Under the pieces are notes generated by a model. That model did not search any database, was not told the DNA's origin, and saw only the letters and a program-made list of their open reading frames with translations. Shown one piece after another: positions 36,311 through 45,419 of a stretch of 64,000 bases of DNA. The position numbers and the translations under genes are program-made. The stretch is from CAVPCY01 sp963702525 (GTDB lineage Bacteria > Actinomycetota > Coriobacteriia > Anaerosomatales > PHET01). Each line of letters begins with the position of its first letter. Within the stretch, counting starts at the first letter, position 1. The stretch is taken from contig CAVPCY010000009.1 in the NCBI GenBank assembly GCA_963702525.1, forward strand, positions 1 to 64,000. Direction: 5' to 3'.

Positions 36311-37374
36311 CTACTTCATCGTGATCTTGCCATCGAGCGGAATCACCTGGAACCAGGTCCGTCCGGTCGACAGCTTGATCGGCTTGCCTTCCTTATCGAC
36401 GAAGCGCGGAGGCGCGTCTCGGTTCGCCTGCCACGTGCCGTCGTAGCGCTGCCCGTTTCGGAACACCGTGGCGCGGCCCTTGCCGCCCAGCGTGACATCA
36501 TAGGTCACCGAGCCGACCATGTCGCGCGCCGCCACCTTGTACTTGACCCACATGACCACAACGTTGTCTCGCCGTGATCTGGTTGCCAGTGGCCTTGTCC
36601 CGATGCACGGCTCCGTTGTTCCACCGCCGGTACACCTTCTTCTCGGGGTCATACACCCAGCGGACCTTGTTGGCCTGGGAGAACGGGATGGTGATCTTCG
36701 TGATGGTGGGCGTGGCTTCGATAGCACGGCGGGCGAACTGAAGCGGCGTGACCTCGGCCTTCACGCGATACTTCCTGCGCTTCGCCTCCTGATACGCCTT
36801 CTTCGTGTCCAACATGAGGTTGTGCGGAGCCGATCGGTTCGTGGCGCGCCAGTAGGGGAAAGAGACGCCGGCGTCCTGCGATAGATCGGGAAGGTCGTGC
36901 CTGCGTACCGCTCGTTCCACCGAGTTGCTCGTACCCGAGAAGAAGAAGAGGCCATCGTATTGGGGGACGACCCACATGTCGGACAGTCGCGCGCTGCGCA
37001 CCGGCCCCAGCGTCTTCGGGATGTTGCTGTGGAAGATGGAGTTGAACCGCGTGATCCCGCCTTCGGTGATGGACTCGTAGACGACGTCTGCGGAGTTCAG
37101 TCCGAGCTGGGGGCGCGCGGAGGGCGAGTTCTCGATCTTGACCGAGAGCGGACGACGGCTGACGTCCTTGTCGGATGGCGCGTCCTTGCCGGTATACGGC
37201 CAGCGGGGCGGCACGGGCGGCTCTGCGACGGCGCGCTCTACCGTGGCGATCGGCCACGGTGAAGAGACCTCCGCCGATTGCTGCAGCACGACACCCCGCC
37301 GACAGCACGATCGCTGCGCCGAGAAGGACGAGCAGAGTCACTGTTGCGAAACGAACGCGTGGCATGCGCCACAT
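36311..37374 (-). CDS. DUF3048 (YerB-like) lipoprotein, two frameshifts
   Basis: An exported lipoprotein of the DUF3048/YerB family, about 350 residues after repair. The N-terminus (from ATG 37374 or 37362) has a basic start, a hydrophobic core and the lipobox LSAGC. An extra C near 37297 breaks the frame; removing it gives LSAGCVLQQSAEVSS. The first DUF3048 domain follows (SVKIENSPSARPQLGLNSADVVYE, then SNIPKTLGPVRSARLSD). A second break near 36570 links GNQITAR to DNVVVMWVKYKV, the C-terminal domain ending at 36311. The lipobox fits with lgt next door. Family function is unknown. Confidence 0.88.
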
Positions 37375-37521
37375 ACCTCCTCGCTAGGGCCGTCATGCAA
37401 GTCTAGCCGAAGCCCGGCGTCGCGGGCGACGCTTGGGCCCGGCACGTAGCCGAATCGCTACTCACGTTGCCGCCTTCCCCTACCCGAGCGTACGATGGCA
37501 GCGAGCGAGAAGGGCTCTTCC

Positions 37522-37734
37522 ATGCCGTGCTATCTCCTACACATGATCGAGATGCCCGAGCCACGACCCTACGACGACCCGGACCTCAAGGATGTCGTGG
37601 GCAAGTTCCCGCAGCTCTTCTGCGCGCACTGCAACCCGCCTCGCACCCTTCACCCCGGAGAGAGCGTGCGCTGCCTCGACCGAAGCGTCCCGTGCTGGAA
37701 GCCCGCCGACAAGATCTGCGGCGACGAGCTCTAG
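37522..37734 (+). CDS. Small cysteine-containing protein, unknown
   Basis: A 70-residue protein beginning MPCYLLHMIEMPEPR, with CAHC and a later CLDRSVPCWK...C pattern that could bind zinc. GAAGGG lies about eight bases before the ATG at 37522. Convergent with lgt, overlapping its repaired stop by four bases. Not recognised; may be spurious, but the cysteine spacing and ribosome-binding site argue for a gene. Confidence 0.55.
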   Translation: MPCYLLHMIEMPEPRPYDDPDLKDVVGKFPQLFCAHCNPPRTLHPGESVRCLDRSVPCWKPADKICGDEL

Positions 37735-38523
37735 TTCGCCGAGGCAGGTCTCCCCTGCTGGGGCAGGTTGCGCCTGCGCGCCCACACGATCAGCGATGCG
37801 CCGGCGATCACCATGGGCACGCTCAGAACCATGCCCATCGTCACCCACCCGCCGAACACGAAGCTGAAGCTGGGGATCGGGCTCACGGAAGAACTCGGCG
37901 AACACTCGGAATGCGCCGTAGAGCGCCAGCAGCCAACCGATCAGCTCGCCTCTGGGCCGCGGCGGCAGGCGCCACGCCAGCACGAGCATCACGGTCAGCA
38001 GAACGGCACCCTCGAGAAACGCCTCGTAGAGCTGAGAAGGGTGCCGCGGCAACGGGCCGGCGCCGGGAAAGACCACACCCCAGCTCACATCGGTCACTCG
38101 GCCCCACAGCTCCGCGTTGACGAAGTTCGCGACGCGCCCCGCGCCGAAACCCACCGGCGCCCCCACCGCACCCATGTCCCACAACGAAAGCAGGGGCATG
38201 CCGATGACTCGCGCGACGATGGCGCCGGCGACCAGGATGCCGATCAGGCCGCCGTGAAACGACATCCCGCCGTCCCAGATGCGGAGCATGCGCGAGGGCT
38301 GCGCCCAGTAGTAGCCGCCCCCATAGAACAGCACGTAGCCCAGCCGTCCGCCGACGATCACTCCGATGATGGCCGCCAGCATGATGTTGAGGATGTCGTC
38401 GCCGGTGAGATTCAGCTTCCACCGGCGAGCCAGCGCGCGCAGGATCAGTATCGCGGCGACGAAGCCTATCAAGTAGGCGATGCCGTACCAATGGACTGCG
38501 AACGGGCCGATCCGTATCGCCAC
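37731..38523 (-). CDS. lgt: Prolipoprotein diacylglyceryl transferase, frameshifted near the end
   Basis: The membrane enzyme that attaches diacylglycerol to the lipobox cysteine of prolipoproteins. Motifs: WDGGMSFHGGLIG (essential His), GAPVGFGAGRVANFVNAELWGR (Lgt signature) and RHPSQLYEAFLEG; seven hydrophobic segments. Near 37870 the frame breaks after FREPDPQL; another frame continues SFVFGGWVTMGMVLSVPMV and ends at a TAG at 37731, giving a normal length of about 263. The unshifted frame would add a long non-hydrophobic tail unlike Lgt. LemA lies just upstream. Confidence 0.93.
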
Positions 38524-38576
38524 CGGATCGAGCGGCGGATACGCGATAGAGGCGAGCGCGGTGCCGGTATCGGCTC

Positions 38577-39143
38577 TCAGAACTGGACCTTGGGGGTCTC
38601 AGCTGCGGCGGCCTCGATCTCGAAGTACTCCCGCGCTGCGAACCCGAACATGCCGGCCAGCAGGTTGGCGGGGAAGCTCTGGATCGCGGTGTTCAGGCTC
38701 ATCACCGAGTCGTTGTAGAACTGCCGCGCGTAGGCGATCTTGCCCTCGGTGTTGGTCAGCTCGTCTTGAAGCTGCAGGAAGTTCTGGTTCGCCTTGAGGT
38801 CCGGGTATGCCTCAGCGAGCGCGAACAGCGACTTCAGCGCACCGGTGAGCATGTTCTCGGCTTCACCTTGCGCCGCCACGCCTTGGGCGCCCATTGCAGC
38901 ACTTCTCGCTTGAATGACCGCCTCGAACGTGCCCTTCTCGTGCGATGCGTAGCCCTTCACCGTCTCGACGATGTTCGGAATCAAGTCGTAGCGGCGCTTG
39001 AGTTGGACATCGATCTGTGCCCATGCGTTGTCAACCCGATTGCGAAGAACGACGAGCCTGTTGTAGAGCGCGATCACCGCCAAGACGACAACGATGACGA
39101 TGACGCCGATACTCAGGCACGCGATGGGTGCGAAACCGCTCAT
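38577..39143 (-). CDS. lemA: LemA family membrane protein
   Basis: A 188-residue LemA protein: a single N-terminal helix (CLSIGVIVIVVVLAVIALY), then the helical LemA domain with RNRVDNAWAQIDVQLKRRYDLIPN, the family signature, and YNDSVMSLNTAIQSFPANLLAGMFGF. The ATG at 39143 has AAGGAGG six bases upstream. Role unknown; LemA genes often neighbour HtpX-type proteases, but here the HtpX-like protein is 8 kb away. Confidence 0.95.
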   Translation of the reverse strand: MSGFAPIACLSIGVIVIVVVLAVIALYNRLVVLRNRVDNAWAQIDVQLKRRYDLIPNIVETVKGYASHEKGTFEAVIQARSAAMGAQGVAAQGEAENMLTGALKSLFALAEAYPDLKANQNFLQLQDELTNTEGKIAYARQFYNDSVMSLNTAIQSFPANLLAGMFGFAAREYFEIEAAAAETPKVQF

Positions 39144-39259
39144 GAACCCCCTCCTTGTCCCTGGAACAGCCAGCAGCGACAAGCCGACCCGAAAGGAATC
39201 CTAGCACGAGCGCGCGCGTGAGATTGGTGGTGCGCCCGGGAAGCGGCGGGCGATCGGGG

Positions 39260-39634
39260 CTACGAGGTCGCCTTCGAGTCGATCTCGGCGATGGCGTCCT
39301 CGGCACAATCGATATGCGTCAGTTGACGCCGGAAGTACTCGCAGTACGCGTCAACGCGCGGGTCTTCCATCTCTTGAGAGGACACACTCGGGTAGTCCTC
39401 GCCGGTCAGAACCAGCAGGCCGTCCGCTGTGGTGCCCTCGGGCTCGTCGGCGAGGGCCTCGATCGCAGCCATCAGAAACGCCGGGACTATCGCGGTGACG
39501 GTGATCTCGGTGCCGCAGCTGGGGCACACGAAGGTGATGTCGGCCTGCTCCTCTTCGCGCAGCACGACAGTGTCGATGTCCTCGAGTCCGACTTCGACCG
39601 GACCGTCTATGGGACAGCTGATCGTGAACTCCAT
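39260..39634 (-). CDS. CPSCG zinc-ribbon protein, unknown
   Basis: A 124-residue protein with N-terminal cysteine motifs CPIDG and CPSCG about 30 residues apart, likely a zinc ribbon, and an acidic C-terminal half containing two more cysteines (AYCEYF, HIDCAEDAI). The ATG at 39634 follows GGAGG by seven bases. It is divergent from azlC. The motif layout resembles CpXC-type small proteins, but I cannot assign a function. Confidence 0.75.
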   Translation of the reverse strand: MEFTISCPIDGPVEVGLEDIDTVVLREEEQADITFVCPSCGTEITVTAIVPAFLMAAIEALADEPEGTTADGLLVLTGEDYPSVSSQEMEDPRVDAYCEYFRRQLTHIDCAEDAIAEIDSKATS

Positions 39635-39744
39635 GCCGACCGCCTCCGCGCCGTGCGCCACCGGGTTGAGAGCACTCCCGGGGACCGCTCTCGACCTATG
39701 TATCGGCCGATACCGCGCATTCCGCAAGAAGCGCGCCAGCATGC

Positions 39745-39750
39745 TACACT
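39745..39750 (+). promoter_or_regulatory. Candidate -10 element for a leaderless azlC transcript
   Basis: TACACT lies seven bases before the GTG at 39758. Transcription would start at the start codon itself. No -35 match is evident. Confidence 0.35.
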
Positions 39751-39757
39751 CGCCCGC

Positions 39758-40516
39758 GTGCCCGAGCTGCCATCCACACGAGCGGTCGAAGACGCCGACG
39801 CGCACGACGCCCTGCTGGGTGCGAGGCGCGTGCGATTCGCGCGGGGGCTCAAGCTCGGCCTGCCGATCTTTCTCGGCTACGTGCCGGTGGGAGCCGCGTT
39901 CGGCGTGCTGGCGCGCACGGTCGGCTTCACCACGACACAGGCGGTCGTGTGCTCGGCGACGGCCCTGGCCGGAGCGGGCCAGTTCATCGCCTTGTCACTC
40001 CTCGGCTCCGGGGCGAGCGCCCTGACCACGTTGACGGCCACAGCCGTCGTGAACCTGCGCTATCTGCTGTTCAGCACGACCCTCTCTCCCCACCTGCGCT
40101 CCGTGCCAGTAGGCACCCAGGCATGGCTGGCGTTCACCCTCACCGATGAGACGTTCGCGGTGAACATCGCCGACCGCCGAGAAGGACTCTCGACCCCCGC
40201 ATCGATGGCGGGGGTGGGCGCCATCGCGTGGACGGGCTGGGTTCTCGGCACCGCGATCGGCGCACTGGGAGCCGCTTGGATCGGGGACCCCTCGCGGTGG
40301 GGGCTCGAGTTCGCGATGCCGGCGATGTTCGCTGCGCTGTTCGTCGCGCTCGCCGAGGACGCGCGCCACGTGCTCGTCGGTCTGTTCTCGGGAGCGATAG
40401 TGCTTCTTCTTCCCGTGGCAGCAGCAGCGGGACTGCCGGTCTCGCCGAGTTGGTTCGTCGTGATCGCATCGATGCTCGCCGCCACCGTGGCCATGGTGGT
40501 GATACGGGATGAGTAG
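39758..40516 (+). CDS. azlC: Branched-chain amino acid exporter large subunit AzlC
   Basis: A 252-residue AzlC-family permease. The opening after a short lead is ARGLKLGLPIFLGYVPVGAAFGVLA, followed by AGAGQFIALSLL, NLRYLLFSTTLSP and six or so helices. With AzlD it exports branched-chain or related amino acids across the membrane. GTG start at 39758 is chosen because no Shine-Dalgarno is seen and a -10-like TACACT is close. azlD overlaps the stop by eight bases. Confidence 0.93.
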   Translation: MPELPSTRAVEDADAHDALLGARRVRFARGLKLGLPIFLGYVPVGAAFGVLARTVGFTTTQAVVCSATALAGAGQFIALSLLGSGASALTTLTATAVVNLRYLLFSTTLSPHLRSVPVGTQAWLAFTLTDETFAVNIADRREGLSTPASMAGVGAIAWTGWVLGTAIGALGAAWIGDPSRWGLEFAMPAMFAALFVALAEDARHVLVGLFSGAIVLLLPVAAAAGLPVSPSWFVVIASMLAATVAMVVIRDE

Positions 40517-40844
40517 CGCGAACCAAGCGGCGATCGTCGCAGTCATCGCGGGTATGGCGGCGGTCAACTTCATCATCCGCTTCACCCCGATCGCGACACT
40601 CTCGCGCATCACCTTCCCCCGCCCGCTGCTCCGCTGGCTGTCGTTCGTCCCCATCTCGGTCATGGGCGCACTCGTCGCAAGCGAGGTGCTGCGACCCCGC
40701 GGCCAGTGGCAGCCTCCGCTCACGAACCCCGGCCTGTACGCCGCGATTCTCACCGGCATCGTGTTCAAGTTGACGCGCAGTTTTCTCGGTTCGACTGTGG
40801 CCGGAATGGTGGCGTACGTCGCGCTGCGATCCTTGCTGTCGTAG
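40509..40844 (+). CDS. azlD: Branched-chain amino acid exporter small subunit AzlD
   Basis: A 111-residue, four-helix AzlD-family protein (for example VNFIIRFTPIATLSRITFP and LTRSFLGSTVAGMVAYVALR). The ATG lies eight bases inside azlC, so translation is coupled. Confidence 0.92.
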   Translation: MSSANQAAIVAVIAGMAAVNFIIRFTPIATLSRITFPRPLLRWLSFVPISVMGALVASEVLRPRGQWQPPLTNPGLYAAILTGIVFKLTRSFLGSTVAGMVAYVALRSLLS

Positions 40845-40848
40845 CACT

Positions 40849-40876
40849 TTGCGCTGCTGGGGCCGTGAGCTAGACT
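40849..40876 (+). promoter_or_regulatory. Candidate promoter of the DUF1015 gene
   Basis: TTGCGC, a 16-base spacer and TAGACT, about 63 bases before the ATG at 40940. Confidence 0.5.
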
Positions 40877-40939
40877 GAACGACCACGGCGGCCCCCTAAC
40901 GCCGCGGCGTCCCAACGAAGTCAAGGAGCAGCTTCACCC

Positions 40940-42235
40940 ATGGCCCGGGTCCGCACCTTTCGCGCTTGGCGATACTCCCACGATCAGCGCGACATCACTC
41001 CGCTCACCTCGCCGCCCTACGACGTCCTGTCGCCCGCCCAGCGAGCCGAGTACGCCGCGGACCCGCACAACGTCGTCGCTCTCGAGCTGCCCGAAGGGCC
41101 GTCCGACCCGCACGTGTCGGGCAATCGCTACGATGCGGCCCGAGCGACATGGGATTCGTGGAGAGCTGAGGGTGTCCTCGCGCAAGACGAGCACCCCTGC
41201 CTGTACCTGTTGGAGCAGCGCTTCGATCTGGCCGGTCGTGCTCTGCGCAGGAGGGCCTTCATAGCCGAGGTGGGGCTCGAGCCGTTCGACGCAGGCATCG
41301 TCTTGCCGCACGAGCGCACCTTGCCCAAGGCTCTCGGAGACCGCTTCGAGCTCACCAAGGCGACCGCGGCGAACTTCAGCCAGATCTTCGGGCTGTTCGG
41401 CGATCCAGATGATTCGAGCGATGCGATCTTCGACGCTGGCTCACGTGGAGAGCCCATCGCCACAGCCACCGGCAAGGACGGGGTCGAGAGCATCCTGTGG
41501 GCGTGCCGGGACACCGAGCTTGCCGAGCGCTTCACCGCGCTGATCGCCGACAAGCAGGTCTTCATCGCCGACGGACACCACCGCTACACCACCGCACTGG
41601 CCTACCGCGACCTCGTGAGGGCGGACGCGGCCGCGCGTGGCACGTTCCCCCCGGCGGACTCCAATGCCGAGTACGTGCTTATGGCGCTTGTCAACATGGA
41701 CGACCCGGATCTCGCCGTGCTGCCCTACCACCGAATCGCCGACGGCCGGGCGTTCGACGCCGCGGCCTTCAAGAAGGGGCTTGAGCGCAACTTCGAACTG
41801 AGCGAGCTCGCCTCCGGACATCCGGGCGGTGTCCTAGAAGGCCACGACCGCGCTGCGTTCCTAGTGAAGACGTCGGCCGACGAACGGCCCCTTCTCGCTG
41901 TCCTGCGCCCCGACATCGACCCCGTTCGAGCGCTTGCTGTCGACCGCTCGGCGTCTTGGAAGGGGCTCGACGTGGCGATCTTGCAGGAGCTTGTCTTGTG
42001 GCCCCTTCTCGGCATCCACCCCGACCACCCCGATACTCTCGAGCGGCTTCGCTTCACCAACGACGCTCACGCCGCGATGCAGGCGACCGCCGAGCACGAC
42101 GTTGCGTTCATACTGCGGCCGACCAAGCTCAGCGAGCTTCGCGCGGTATCGCTCGCCGGCGAGACGATGCCCCAGAAGAGCACGTACTTCTACCCGAAGC
42201 TGCTCTCGGGAATGGTGTTCCGCTCTGCCGAGTAG
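40940..42235 (+). CDS. DUF1015 family protein
   Basis: A 431-residue cytoplasmic protein. The start VRTFRAWRYSHD, SPPYDVLSP, the histidine-rich FIADGHHRYTTALAYRD and LLSGMVFRSA at the end are the signatures of DUF1015. The biochemical function of the family is not established. AAGGAG lies about ten bases before the ATG at 40940. It converges on the endonuclease III-like gene and overlaps it by 46 bases. Confidence 0.93.
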   Translation: MARVRTFRAWRYSHDQRDITPLTSPPYDVLSPAQRAEYAADPHNVVALELPEGPSDPHVSGNRYDAARATWDSWRAEGVLAQDEHPCLYLLEQRFDLAGRALRRRAFIAEVGLEPFDAGIVLPHERTLPKALGDRFELTKATAANFSQIFGLFGDPDDSSDAIFDAGSRGEPIATATGKDGVESILWACRDTELAERFTALIADKQVFIADGHHRYTTALAYRDLVRADAAARGTFPPADSNAEYVLMALVNMDDPDLAVLPYHRIADGRAFDAAAFKKGLERNFELSELASGHPGGVLEGHDRAAFLVKTSADERPLLAVLRPDIDPVRALAVDRSASWKGLDVAILQELVLWPLLGIHPDHPDTLERLRFTNDAHAAMQATAEHDVAFILRPTKLSELRAVSLAGETMPQKSTYFYPKLLSGMVFRSAE

Positions 42236-43035
42236 CCCTCAGGGCTTCGGCCGCGACGTGCTCTGCGCAGTGCGTGCACCCACGCCGAGCCGGCTGCAGC
42301 CACGTCCTCCTGGGACACGGGACCGGCAAGGATGCACTCGTCGCAGCGGGGCGCACGCGGACGGCACGTCTCACGGCCCACGAGCCACGCCGGCAGGTCG
42401 AGTGTTCCCGGCGAGTCGGGACACGCCCGAGCTGCGGCTGCTTCGATCGCCGCCGGCGAGTCCTCATCGGCAAGGCCCGAGCGCAGGAAGACGCGACGCA
42501 CCTGCACGTCGTAGGCGACCTGGCCGCACTCCCGACCCACGAGTCTCGCTCCGAAATGGCGCACGAGGATCTCCGTCGCCATGACGGCCTTCTTGCGCCC
42601 GATGCCGTCGAATGCGAGCAACCGCTCGGTCACCTCGACCACGTGCGAGCCGTCGCTCCAGATTCGGGCGGCATCCCCGTCGTACTCGCGCAGCACGCGC
42701 TGCGCCGCGCTCACGATCCAGCGAGGCATCGTCTCCTTGAAGCGGTGGAGCATCGGCGGCTCCTGTACCGCTGCCCTGACCTCGGCAGGGTGCTCGGACA
42801 GGTACTCGAGTCCGAGCGTACCGAGTCTCTGCTGCAGCAGGTAGGGCGCCGCCCATGCGCGCTCGGCAGGGATTCCCTGGGTGAACAGCACCCCGATGAG
42901 GAAGGCGTTGGGGTCGCGCAGGAGCGCATCGGCTTGCGGATCGCCGCTGAACGAATCCCCGGTCTGAGCCGCGCCCAGCGCCTCGAGCTCAAGCCCGTAG
43001 GCGACGAGAACCTCGGCGACTTCGCTTCGGGCCAT
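42190..43035 (-). CDS. Endonuclease III-like (HhH-GPD) DNA glycosylase
   Basis: A 281-residue member of the HhH-GPD superfamily (base-excision repair). The hairpin is at FDGIGRKKAVMATEIL (with the lysine of the lyase site), the catalytic Asp at VAYDVQVRRVF. The C-terminal 4Fe-4S cluster shows three cysteines (C-X6-C-X2-C, in ETCRPRAPRCDEC) but the fourth, expected in GPC, is read as GPV; a small frame change there would restore it. The ATG follows the stop of a 72-residue membrane gene directly. Substrate preference cannot be told. Confidence 0.82.
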   Translation of the reverse strand: MARSEVAEVLVAYGLELEALGAAQTGDSFSGDPQADALLRDPNAFLIGVLFTQGIPAERAWAAPYLLQQRLGTLGLEYLSEHPAEVRAAVQEPPMLHRFKETMPRWIVSAAQRVLREYDGDAARIWSDGSHVVEVTERLLAFDGIGRKKAVMATEILVRHFGARLVGRECGQVAYDVQVRRVFLRSGLADEDSPAAIEAAAARACPDSPGTLDLPAWLVGRETCRPRAPRCDECILAGPVSQEDVAAAGSAWVHALRRARRGRSPEGYSAERNTIPESSFG

Positions 43036-43254
43036 CTAGTGCCGAAGCGACCCGCGCTTGATCTTGTGGATCAGGATCTCGCGCTCCTCAGGTGCGTACG
43101 CGTCAGCGAACTCGTCGTAGGCAACCACGCGGCTCTCGATCATCAGCGCGTTGGCGATCCTGTGGAGCGCGAGCAAGAAACACGTGATGGAGAGTGCGGC
43201 GAAGATGTCGCGCACGAGCGTGTAGACGGTGATCTCGCTGTCGTAGTAGTCCAT
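43036..43254 (-). CDS. Small membrane protein, unknown
   Basis: A 72-residue protein with a central hydrophobic helix (VRDIFAALSITCFLLALHRIA) between a polar start (MDYYDSEITVYT) and an acidic/basic end. GAGGGGG lies six bases before the ATG at 43254. The stop abuts the glycosylase start. Not recognised. Confidence 0.7.
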   Translation of the reverse strand: MDYYDSEITVYTLVRDIFAALSITCFLLALHRIANALMIESRVVAYDEFADAYAPEEREILIHKIKRGSLRH

Positions 43255-43331
43255 GTGATGCCCCCTCGAAAGCGGAGTGCGGCCGGTGTGCCGATGCACA
43301 GTTGTTTCCCCGCGGCGAAGCCCGTGAGAGC

Positions 43332-43577
43332 CTAGCTCTGCACCCTGGGTGCGTTCTTGAGGAAGAACGCGCAGTACATGCACTCGTCTTTGATCGCGGC
43401 GCTGCGGTCGACCTCGGCCGAGAGCACGAGCTCGGGATCGATGGTCATCTCCCACGTCGGGCGGCAGCACTTCGCAAAGGCGCACTTGGTGGGGCAGTTG
43501 TCGAGAAACTCGACCGCGTGCGGGCACTCGGCCTGCATCTCATCGTCGCACCCACGCTGCTCCCAGCACTTCGCCAT
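43332..43577 (-). CDS. Cysteine-rich small protein, possibly metal- or cluster-binding
   Basis: An 81-residue protein with nine cysteines (positions 4, 10, 18, 28, 32, 37, 38, 66, 69), including CPTKC, CC and CMYC pairs. It begins MAKCWEQRGCDDEMQ and has no signal peptide. GGAGG lies nine bases before the ATG. The spacing would suit an iron-sulphur or zinc site, and the cytoplasmic location with nearby redox genes makes a small redox or metal-carrier role possible, but this is inference. Confidence 0.75.
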   Translation of the reverse strand: MAKCWEQRGCDDEMQAECPHAVEFLDNCPTKCAFAKCCRPTWEMTIDPELVLSAEVDRSAAIKDECMYCAFFLKNAPRVQS

Positions 43578-43689
43578 CTACGCTTGCCTCCAAGGTTGCC
43601 CGACGCGATTCACGCGATTCTACTACTCTTGCACGTGCCATGCCGTCGCGGCGAGCGCGCGCCCGACGCCGGACCGGCACTCGATGCGC

Positions 43690-43695
43690 TAGACT
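43690..43695 (+). promoter_or_regulatory. Candidate -10 element for a leaderless flavoprotein transcript
   Basis: TAGACT ends eleven bases before the ATG at 43706, with no Shine-Dalgarno sequence between. The same hexamer is seen in the csp and DUF1015 promoters. A -35 is unclear. Confidence 0.4.
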
Positions 43696-43705
43696 AGCCG
43701 AGACC

Positions 43706-44797
43706 ATGAGCGAACTTCCTCCGATTCCATCGCATACAGACACACTCGTGGTGGGCTGCGGGCCCGCCGGTGTCATGGCCGCGTTGCACGCGGCCGAGCG
43801 CGGCGACGTCCTGCTCGTCGACTCCTCGGCCCTGCCGCGCGACAAGAGCTGCGGCGGAATGCTCAACGAGTACACGCAGGAGTTCCTGGCGGCCTACGGC
43901 GAGCTGCCAAGCGAGCTCTATCTCGACCCGCAGTGGGTGAACTTCCGCTACCACGACTGGGACCGCAAGATACTCAAACCCACCGCACTTCGGTTCGCCA
44001 ATGTGGACCGCGCTGGTTTCGACGACTGGCTCATGTCTCTGTTGCCGGAAAACGTCACGGTCGCACCTCAGACCACGGTCAGCGGGTTCGTACAGGAATC
44101 CGGCGGGGTCACTGCCTCCTTGAAGCGTTCTGACGGCTCGATCGCGGAGGTGGCGTGCAACAACCTCGTGGGCTGCGATGGCCCCCGCTCGTCGGTGCGC
44201 AGGGCGCTCGGCGTCGGGAGTGTCGGGACCTACGTGACGCTTCAGGACTTCTGCGCGCTGGAGGGCGGGATCGAACCGTACTTCGACTGCATCTACATCC
44301 GCGACATAGGCGATTCCTTCGCCTACGCGTACGTCGTGCCCAAGGGTGATGTGGCCATCGTGGGGTCGGTGTTCTACCCCAAGACCAAGCGTCCGCACGA
44401 GAAGCACGGCCAGGTTCTCGACCTGCTCCGGAGGTCCCTGCCTCTTGGCGCGTCGCGAAAGCGTGAGGCCTGGGTGGCGCTCTCGGTGCGACATCACGGG
44501 GACGTAGTCCGAGGTGACGGGCGCGTGCTTCTGGCCGGCGAAGCGGGAGGCTTCATGTCGCCGACGAGCGGCGAAGGCATCTCGTACGCGCTCAACACCG
44601 GCAGGCTCGCTGGACTGGCCGTCGCACGCAGCGCACCTTCGGATGCGCTCGCCGTCTACGAGGCGGAGACGCGCCACGTCGCGGCGAACATCACCCGCAA
44701 GCTCAAGTGGTTGCCGTTCATGGAGTCGCGACCCGGCAAGTACCTGGCCGGCTTCGTCCCGACGCCCATCGTCTCTCGGGTGACCAAGGGCCTGTAG
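43706..44797 (+). CDS. Geranylgeranyl reductase-family FAD-dependent oxidoreductase
   Basis: A 363-residue flavoprotein of the FixC/geranylgeranyl reductase family. It has the N-terminal Rossmann FAD motif VVGCGPAGVMAALHAAERG, the second motif LVGCDGPRSSVRRALG, and a GEAGGFMSPTSGEGISYAL stretch that contacts FAD and substrate. Members reduce isoprenoid or menaquinone side-chains. The ATG at 43706 has no Shine-Dalgarno and a close -10-like element. The dcd gene converges on it. Confidence 0.9.
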   Translation: MSELPPIPSHTDTLVVGCGPAGVMAALHAAERGDVLLVDSSALPRDKSCGGMLNEYTQEFLAAYGELPSELYLDPQWVNFRYHDWDRKILKPTALRFANVDRAGFDDWLMSLLPENVTVAPQTTVSGFVQESGGVTASLKRSDGSIAEVACNNLVGCDGPRSSVRRALGVGSVGTYVTLQDFCALEGGIEPYFDCIYIRDIGDSFAYAYVVPKGDVAIVGSVFYPKTKRPHEKHGQVLDLLRRSLPLGASRKREAWVALSVRHHGDVVRGDGRVLLAGEAGGFMSPTSGEGISYALNTGRLAGLAVARSAPSDALAVYEAETRHVAANITRKLKWLPFMESRPGKYLAGFVPTPIVSRVTKGL

Positions 44798-44827
44798 CAG
44801 GCCTGGTGCCCCCGCTGTCGCGCCGCC

Positions 44828-45394
44828 TCAGCGCTCCCAGTTCAAGTGCATCCTGCTCGGAGTCGCCGATGACTGCCCGCGGTACTTGCTGCCCAGTCCA
44901 GGATGCCCGTAGGGCCTGTCGACCGCCGTCGTCATCTGGGCAAACGAGATCTGACCGATCTTCATGCCGGGCACAAGCAGGATCGGCAGGTTGGCGACGT
45001 TCGAGAGCTCGAGGGTGAGCATGCCGTCCCAGCCCGGGTCCACGTAGCCCGCGGTCGAGTGGATGAGCAGCCCCAGCCTGCCCAGCGAGCTCTTGCCCTC
45101 AAGCCGCCCCACGATGTCTTCCGGCAGCGCGATACGCTCGACGGTCGTGCCCAGCGCGAACTCACCGGGGTGGAGCACGAACGGCTCTTCGACCGAGGCG
45201 GTCACAAGCTCGGTCAGTCCCGGCTGCTCGCGGGCGGGGTCGATGTAGGGGTAGCGCGAGTTGCGAAACACCTGGAACTCCGCGCCCAGGTGAAGATCTA
45301 TGCTCGACGGCTGTATGTCGTCGGGATCGCACGGGTCGACCAAGATACGGCCCTTCGCAAGCTCCAGCTTGATCGTGTGATCCGAGAGAACCAT
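44828..45394 (-). CDS. dcd: dCTP deaminase
   Basis: A 188-residue enzyme that deaminates dCTP (mono- or bifunctional with dUTPase). Typical elements: MVLSDHTIKLELAKG, IQPSSIDLHLGAEF, LEGKSSLGRLGLLIHSTAGYVDPGWDG and GLGSKYRGQ near the end. The ATG at 45394 has GAGGAGAAGG upstream. It follows nrdJ on the same strand, both serving dNTP supply, but a terminator-like hairpin separates them. Confidence 0.95.
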   Translation of the reverse strand: MVLSDHTIKLELAKGRILVDPCDPDDIQPSSIDLHLGAEFQVFRNSRYPYIDPAREQPGLTELVTASVEEPFVLHPGEFALGTTVERIALPEDIVGRLEGKSSLGRLGLLIHSTAGYVDPGWDGMLTLELSNVANLPILLVPGMKIGQISFAQMTTAVDRPYGHPGLGSKYRGQSSATPSRMHLNWER

Positions 45395-45419
45395 CGCCTT
45401 CTCCTCGATTCATGAAGCA

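Noticed and set aside
43694..44677. A 327-codon minus-strand open frame opposite the flavoprotein gene
   Set aside because: Antisense shadow with no motif.
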